Source: Hyphochytrium catenoides
Lineage: Eukaryota; Sar; Hyphochytriomycetes; Hyphochytriales; Hyphochytriaceae
Reading direction: 5' to 3'
NCBI GenBank assembly: GCA_900088475.1
Contig: FLMG01000016.1
Span: 8,836 to 72,835 of the forward strand
DNA: 64,000 bases
Position numbers and translations under genes: made by a program. The notes under the pieces are model-generated. The model was given only the letters and a program-made list of their open reading frames with translations, had not been told where the DNA came from and did not search any database. The stretch's first letter is position 1, and each line of letters opens with the position of its first letter. This document shows positions 58,733-64,000 of this stretch, piece after piece.

Positions 58733-58738
58733 TGCCTT

Positions 58739-58745
58739 CAATAAA
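58739..58745 (+). promoter_or_regulatory. Polyadenylation signal-like AATAAA of the VTT gene
   Basis: AATAAA occurs within about 10 bp of the TAA/TAG-type stop at 58732. It lies in the 37-bp gap before the stop of the convergent PP2C gene, so transcripts of the two genes almost certainly overlap at their 3' ends. Confidence 0.4.
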
Positions 58746-58769
58746 TTATGCTGCCACGCCGTTGAAGGG

Positions 58770-60644
58770 CTAGCGTACGCGCGGTGACGGCTTGATCTGC
58801 TTCGGTGATGTAGTACTCAACCCGGTCCTGACCTTCTCCATCAGAGTAGCTCGAGAGAGCGAATACTTAAACTGAACTATCGCAGCGGTGACGTTGTCCC
58901 TTGTCTTCAGCTTATCCACAGCGTGGTGGATGAGATCTTGGCAACTCTGTTGGATGTTGGTCGTAAAGTGCGGTGAGTTCCTTACAAAGTCTACGACTGC
59001 TTGGCTGGTCATTACGTCGAAGAGACCATCACACGCTAGTACCATAAACTCATCATCTGAGCGAAGGTCCAGCACCATCACCTCTGGCTCAGCAATGAGT
59101 ATTTGCTGACCGGGACCAAACCTTCCGCTTGGCGCAGGTTCTTTGAGTTGGAAATCCCCGAAGGCCCTTGTAACCGCAAGCTGGCCCATCAGTCTGTTCT
59201 GCAAAATAACCCCACCAAGCTTCCGCACTCTATCGGCCTCATCTGACCGAGATGCTTTTTGATCGTGGGAGAGATTAGTGGCGTGCCCTCCACGAGACAA
59301 TACGCAGCGGGAATCGCCTACGTTGCTAACGTACATGCGTCTACCAAGGATGAGAGCTGTAATTGCAGTACTTCCGCATAGTCGACTATCTTTGGTGAGC
59401 TCAGCCTTCTGAGCCAAGTATCTATCCGTTGTGACGAATGTCTCATGCAATGCACTGATGATGATGTTGTCTATAACGGACGTTGATGTTGCGTTGTTCA
59501 GTTCGTGGCATCGTGAAGCTAATGCTGTCGCGACATTGACATGAAGGTGGGCGCGGAGCTGGTCCGAGATTGTATCTCCTCCGTGGCCGTCATAAATGGC
59601 AACCCACATACGGGGGTACAATGTCCTTTCTAGTAGCAAACCCGAGATGTTGAAATGTTGGATAGCAAGAGATCTATCTTCCATAGTCTTCCGTGAACCC
59701 TGCAGCTCGTTGACGGTGAATTCATAGGCAAGGACTTCAAACTTAGCCGCCTCTATAAAGCAGCTCTCACCAGGAATAATTCTCCGGCGGTCCCTGACCA
59801 TTCTAAAGGTTTTGCTATCGTTTGTGATGTGCTGGAAGTAGTAGTTCCCATTCTTGAACTCAATAGTTCCATGCCAACCGGCAACCTCTTCGTCGCCGAA
59901 CAGGATGATATCATTTTCGGGCTTTCTCCCCACCGTTGCTCCTTCGGGCGTGACAATCCACTTCTTGTTGGCGCTTCCTGGTTCTATATCCCTTTTGCTA
60001 TCTGCCTCATGTTCGTGGCTAGCATCCTCCAAGCTCTTATCGCTCTGTTTGGCACTAACCTTAAAGCTTTCCTTTCGCCTAGAAGAGAGCCTGGCTACTA
60101 CTGATCTCACTACATTGCCTCCAGTGTTGAGGGTGGATACTCGGCTAAAGTAACTTTCTTTTTGTTCTGCCGGCACGAGCTTCATTTTGAGTTTTGCCTT
60201 TGATGGATCAACTGTGAAGGCCACATCTGTCCGACCCAGTTTTAGAACATCGTTGTCTGAGATCATTAACGGCATTGAAGTCACACCATCCTCAGCTTTC
60301 GGCAGCTCAACAAAAGTCCTTGAACCATGCCTACCATCGAGAAAAAACGATTCCTGTATGAAATGGACACGGATGAGCTCCAAGCCATCAACTGACCCAG
60401 ACTCCCAGTCATCAAGCGGTACTGCCATATAAGCACCACCACCCTTCAGCTTCACAATAGCACCTCCCCGCTCATCAAAGGTAAACCGGCGACAGTGGCC
60501 TCCATTGTTAAGTGCTTCCTCGCTCAGGACCTCTTTAAATGTGATCCGAGCGTAGCCAGGGTTGAGTTTGCGCGTCCGCCGTCTCAGGTTTCCCTGAGGG
60601 ACCACCGTGGGGCGCCTTCCCGCTCCGGACTGCGCGGCCCCCAT
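58770..60644 (-). CDS. FHA-PP2C protein phosphatase with N-myristoylation signal
   Basis: Intronless frame. An ATG at 60668 would give 632 aa, but the second ATG (60644) is preferred because it yields MGAAQSGAGRR, a classical N-myristoylation start (Gly2, Ser6), giving 624 aa. A forkhead-associated domain sits at about residues 235-315 (ATVGRKPENDIILFGDEEVA, GWHGTIEFKNGNYYFQH). An earlier segment (MISDNDVLKLGRTDVAFTV) may be a degenerate second FHA or flanking strand. The PP2C/PPM domain (about 330-600) has GSRKTMEDR, WVAIYDGHGGD, LCGSTAITALI, YVSNVGDSRCVLS, AVTRAFGDF, MVLACDGLFDVM and TRDNVTAAIV, so the Mn/Mg-binding Asp residues are all present. A Ser/Thr phosphatase recruited to membranes and to phosphothreonine partners is the likely role. 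Its stop is 37 bp from the convergent VTT gene stop. Confidence 0.93.
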   Translation of the reverse strand: MGAAQSGAGRRPTVVPQGNLRRRTRKLNPGYARITFKEVLSEEALNNGGHCRRFTFDERGGAIVKLKGGGAYMAVPLDDWESGSVDGLELIRVHFIQESFFLDGRHGSRTFVELPKAEDGVTSMPLMISDNDVLKLGRTDVAFTVDPSKAKLKMKLVPAEQKESYFSRVSTLNTGGNVVRSVVARLSSRRKESFKVSAKQSDKSLEDASHEHEADSKRDIEPGSANKKWIVTPEGATVGRKPENDIILFGDEEVAGWHGTIEFKNGNYYFQHITNDSKTFRMVRDRRRIIPGESCFIEAAKFEVLAYEFTVNELQGSRKTMEDRSLAIQHFNISGLLLERTLYPRMWVAIYDGHGGDTISDQLRAHLHVNVATALASRCHELNNATSTSVIDNIIISALHETFVTTDRYLAQKAELTKDSRLCGSTAITALILGRRMYVSNVGDSRCVLSRGGHATNLSHDQKASRSDEADRVRKLGGVILQNRLMGQLAVTRAFGDFQLKEPAPSGRFGPGQQILIAEPEVMVLDLRSDDEFMVLACDGLFDVMTSQAVVDFVRNSPHFTTNIQQSCQDLIHHAVDKLKTRDNVTAAIVQFKYSLSRATLMEKVRTGLSTTSPKQIKPSPRVR

Positions 60645-61999
60645 AGATGGCGCTAAGATGCAAAGCAAAGCTGAGATGAGCTCATCATCCCATCCTGCTT
60701 CGAAATGACATTGGCGCCAGCGCTGATGAGGTCACGAGTCCGGCGTGGGGAAGCAGCTTCGCCTGATACGAAAGCTTATCCCTTTGCTCCACCACCTCCA
60801 TCGGGCAGACGTCTACTAGTAAAATAAGTCAACCCTGCAGCAACTGGGTGGGGCGCTATCAAGAGCCCCAATGGGAGCGCTCCGAGCTGCGTGAGCTGTC
60901 CGTCATCCTCCGTTCATCAACATCCTCCATTGAGCAATGATGAGAACCTTGATTTGGCAGCAGTTTCCGTTTCGCCTGCAAAATTATCTGTCAAAGGGAC
61001 TACTACTCAATTGGAGCCCACTCCTTAATTGACAGTCAAGGTGCAAGGGTAAACTCTTCACAGTAGCTTGCGTGACTTTAGTTGCCAATTCTTCGCAGTC
61101 TTACCTCACACTTTGTGAAATATCGTCTGTCATGGTCGTTTCGGCCTCATTAGGACTTTTACTGTACTTACGTACTGGGGTTTTCCTAGCCTTATCGCCA
61201 TACAGTACGTAAGTGCAGACTGCAGACAGAGACAAATAAAGCCACCAAATCGAGAAGGAATTGTCTGTCTCTGTCTGTACATCATGTGGTGTATCCATTG
61301 GACGAACATCAGATTCGTCGTACAACAAACACCCAAAAAGAAGCCGGAAATATTTCGAGCTTTCCGAATAAGAAGATAACACATCCTGATCCAGACGGCG
61401 TGAAGCCTAACAATGTAAGAAGAGAACGTGAAGCTTTCATATGTGAAGCTTTCTCGGCTCATCACTGCTTACTCGCTCTCTTGTGTGGCGACTGCACCGG
61501 CTACTTTTTCCTACAATAGCAAGTCGATGGTAGAGTTCTAATCTCTTCTTTGTTCTCACTGAGCGACACCACAAGCTCCAGAATCCTCAGCTCTCTGCTT
61601 CTCTGTGAGGCCTGAGGTCGCTCCAGCTGGGGAGCGGAGGTCGTTGCTCTAATAAGGTGCTCCAGGTACATAAGGATAGACTGGCACATCACCTCTAGCG
61701 AGACCATCGCCAGGTGATAAAAGGAGTGGATGAATGCGCCGTCAGCGCTCGCCAGCGGCCTGTGAGCCGTCTGAGTAGGGGTCTTAACGAGGCTGGCAAC
61801 CAGCCCTCTCTAGTTGTAGCCCCATACCTGCTGCAACGAAGCCAGGACATCAGAGGTAGTCCACAACCAAGATGGCTTGGAGGTGACTTGAACGACGATG
61901 AAGCAACTTATCTCTGCTTGGCTGCAGGGTAGCCTGTACGTATACTGACCAGTTGCCGCATAGCTGCACGCCGTTGTTGCCAAAGGCCCCCTACTCCTA
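60645..61999. other. Divergent intergenic region, no gene seen
   Basis: About 1.35 kb between the starts of the PP2C (-) and EDEM-like (+) genes. Overlapping small frames near 61101-61932 have no recognisable motif. It should contain both promoters. Confidence 0.45.
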
Positions 62000-64000
62000 A
62001 TGGCACGGTGGGGTGTTATTGTCCTTCTGCTTGTGGGTGCTCTCTCTCAGATCTGTACTTCGTATGGCTCCCGGTTCTCACTTAGCGAGCTCGCGGACTT
62101 CAAGAGCGAAGCTCGCGGCATGTTCTATCATGCGTACAACAGCTACAAGGAGCATGCATTTCCTTGGGACGAGCTCAGGCCGCTGTCCTGCCGAGAGAGA
62201 AGGTGGGACAAGAGAGAGCGAGGCCACATGGACGACTCGCTGGGAGGGTTCTCTCTCACACTCATTGACTCCTTACCTTCTCTCGCGGTTCTTGCTGACA
62301 AGAAGGAGTTTAGCTGGGCGGTCAATTGGGTGATAAACAATATCTCTTTCGATAGAGATGTCGAGGTCTCGGTTTTCGAAGTGACAATCCGAGTTTTGGG
62401 CGGCTTATTGTCTGCACACCAGCTGGCTATGGATCCGAGTTTGAAGCTAATGGACGATTATGATGGCGGTCTATTGAGACTAGCTCGGGATTTGGGAGAA
62501 AGACTTCTGCCTAGCTTTCAGACTCCTACTGGGATCCCTAAGCACAGAGTGAATCTAAAATATGGGATGATCCCAGGAGAAACAAATGAAGCTTGCACAG
62601 CGGGTGCCACAACCCTTCTTCTAGAGTTTGGTGTCCTTTCCCGACTGACCGGGAATCCCGATTTCGAGCGGGCAGCAGGACGAGCAGTAAAGGAGATCTG
62701 GAGCCGAAGGTCTCAGCATGATCTCGTGGGAGGATCCATTGATACAGCTACGGGTAACTGGCTAAACACAGCTACAACCATTGGAGCGGGCATCGATTCC
62801 TTCTATGAATATCTGCTGAAGAGCTACATTCTCTTTGGAGACAATGAGTGGTATGAGATGTTCAATTCCTCTTACCATGCTGTACAAAAGCACCTTAGAT
62901 TAGGAGACTGGCATGTTCAGGTGGATATGCACGGAGGCAAGGAGTCCGTTCGCGCGTACCACGTTTCTTCCTTGCAGGCCTTTTGGCCAGGGCTGCAGGT
63001 GTTGGCTGGGGACATTCTTGGCGCGTCATTGACGCACAACAGTCTGCTCTCCCTTTGGAAACGATTCGACGGTCTTCCCGAACTTTATGACTTGCACAGC
63101 AAAGAGATTATTGATTGGGCAAAGGTCTATCCCCTTCGTCCAGAACTGCTGGAGAGCACCTACCACTTGTATGAAGCCACAAAGAATGACTTCTACGTTG
63201 AGGTAGCTGTAGACATGATGAAGACTATTATTTCGACCAGCAAAGTGCAGTGTGGTTACGCAGCCGTCCAAGACGTCCTGACGCGAAAGCTTGAGGATCG
63301 TATGGACAGCTTCTTCCTCTCTGAGACTGTCAAGTACCTCTATCTCATCTTCCATTCTGCGCTGGAGCATCTGGAGCATCAACAGTCACTCTCCACTAGC
63401 CTTTGGCCTTTGTCTTCAAGAGATGCATTCACTGGGCTGAATTCAGACACGTTGCGCCATCCGAACACAAGCAGGTCACCCTTGTCAAGACTGGTCTCAA
63501 AAGCGGTATTTACCACGGAAGGTCACATCTTGCTACCATCAGCTATACCCAGAGGATCTGATTGGCTGCATGGTAACACAAGCCAGGCGATGCCTTCTCC
63601 AGAACAAGAGTTGAAGAGGCAATGCCTACATGCAGACGGGCGTGTACAGGTATTCAAGGTGCTTTCCAGCTACTTTACCTAGTCTAGGCCTATCCTTGTA
63701 TTTAATGTATTGTTCCATACTCGCCTTTGCTTTTGCCATATGTGTCCAGAAGCAACATCGTGGAATCTCTGCGAGCCGAAAGCAATATAAAAGACCAGAA
63801 GGACCGAAGAGGACGAAAGCCAAAGGAAGAAAAGGCAAAATTGGACCAGCTAAGGTCCATATCGCAATCATGCCTCCGAAGAATGACTTCATTCACAAAG
63901 TCTTTATGGACGACGGCGGCCGGCCGTCCTACGACTTTTCACAGAGACAACGACGTATGTTAGAGAGAGTAACCACCGAGGGCATCAACTCAGCTTTCGG
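62000..64000 (+). CDS. EDEM-like GH47 alpha-mannosidase family protein (3' end outside window)
   Basis: Exon 62000-63649 encodes 550 aa. A donor after GRVQ leads to a second exon starting at 63750, in phase 0 and still open at the window edge. Without this splice the frame would stop at 63682. The signal peptide is MARWGVIVLLLVGALSQICT. GH47 features are MFYHAYNSYKEHAFPWDELR followed by PLSC, DSLGGFSLTLIDSLPSLAVL, FEVTIRVLGGLLSAH (catalytic acid Glu), ETNEACTAGATTLLLEFGVL, TATTIGAGIDSFYEYLLKS, ESTYHLYEAT, FFLSETVKYLYLIF and VFTTEGHIL (calcium-binding Thr). This matches ER degradation-enhancing mannosidases that trim misfolded glycoproteins for ERAD. The second exon adds a strongly basic segment (SRKQYKRPEGPKRTKAKGRK) then a more ordinary sequence, which is unusual for the family. 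Confidence 0.9.

Overview
This is nuclear DNA from a eukaryote, most likely a unicellular protist. Nearly every gene is broken by short introns of about 50-350 bp with canonical GT..AG ends. There are no operons, and genes lie on both strands at roughly one per 4 kb. Gene content includes a cohesin loader, ERAD mannosidase, VAP, a CBM20-linked glucan branching enzyme, a plasmepsin V-like protease and a FHA-PP2C phosphatase. This points to a microbial lineage such as an alveolate or stramenopile-type alga, but the window does not settle the taxon. Heme-thiolate peroxidases of the type seen here are best known from fungi and oomycetes.

Layout. 1-1391 (+): 3' part of a coiled-coil gene. 2403-5162 (-): a two-exon gene encoding a secretory-leader protein that fuses a heme-thiolate peroxygenase/chloroperoxidase domain to a lipoxygenase. 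All recognisable ligands of both metal centres are present; this is the main discovery candidate. 8619-11939 (+): an intronless 1106-aa protein with a polytopic membrane half and an FAD amine-oxidase-like half. 13139-19106 (-): a 22-exon ACAD10/11-like gene (APH kinase plus acyl-CoA dehydrogenase). 21386-22750 (+) and 26768-28033 (-): two paralogous multi-pass membrane proteins in inverted orientation, flanking a mannose-6-phosphate isomerase gene (24407-26453, +). 30987-35872 (-): an SF1 (UvrD/AddA-like) helicase joined to an iron-sulfur RecB/Cas4-type nuclease. 36813-38688 (+): VAP. 38816-42894 (-): membrane-anchored plasmepsin V-like aspartic protease with a mucin-like stalk. 44068-44661 (+): small coiled-coil protein. 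45117-48031 (-): CBM20-branching enzyme. 50028-57004 (-): SCC2/NIPBL. 57704-58732 (+): VTT/TVP38 membrane protein. 58770-60644 (-): FHA-PP2C with an N-myristoylation signal. 62000-64000 (+): EDEM-like GH47 protein running off the window.

Several genes fit lipid and oxylipin metabolism (peroxygenase-lipoxygenase, APH-ACAD, the membrane/FAD oxidoreductase). Others fit glycan and ER work (PMI, EDEM, VAP, VTT, aspartic protease). They are separate transcription units, and I infer no joint pathway from adjacency. The long non-genic stretches hold (CT/GA)n microsatellites, a 58-bp tandem duplication and a cluster of AAGTACTT palindromes. I found no rRNA, tRNA or CRISPR. Exon boundaries are my own reading of splice signals and frame continuity.
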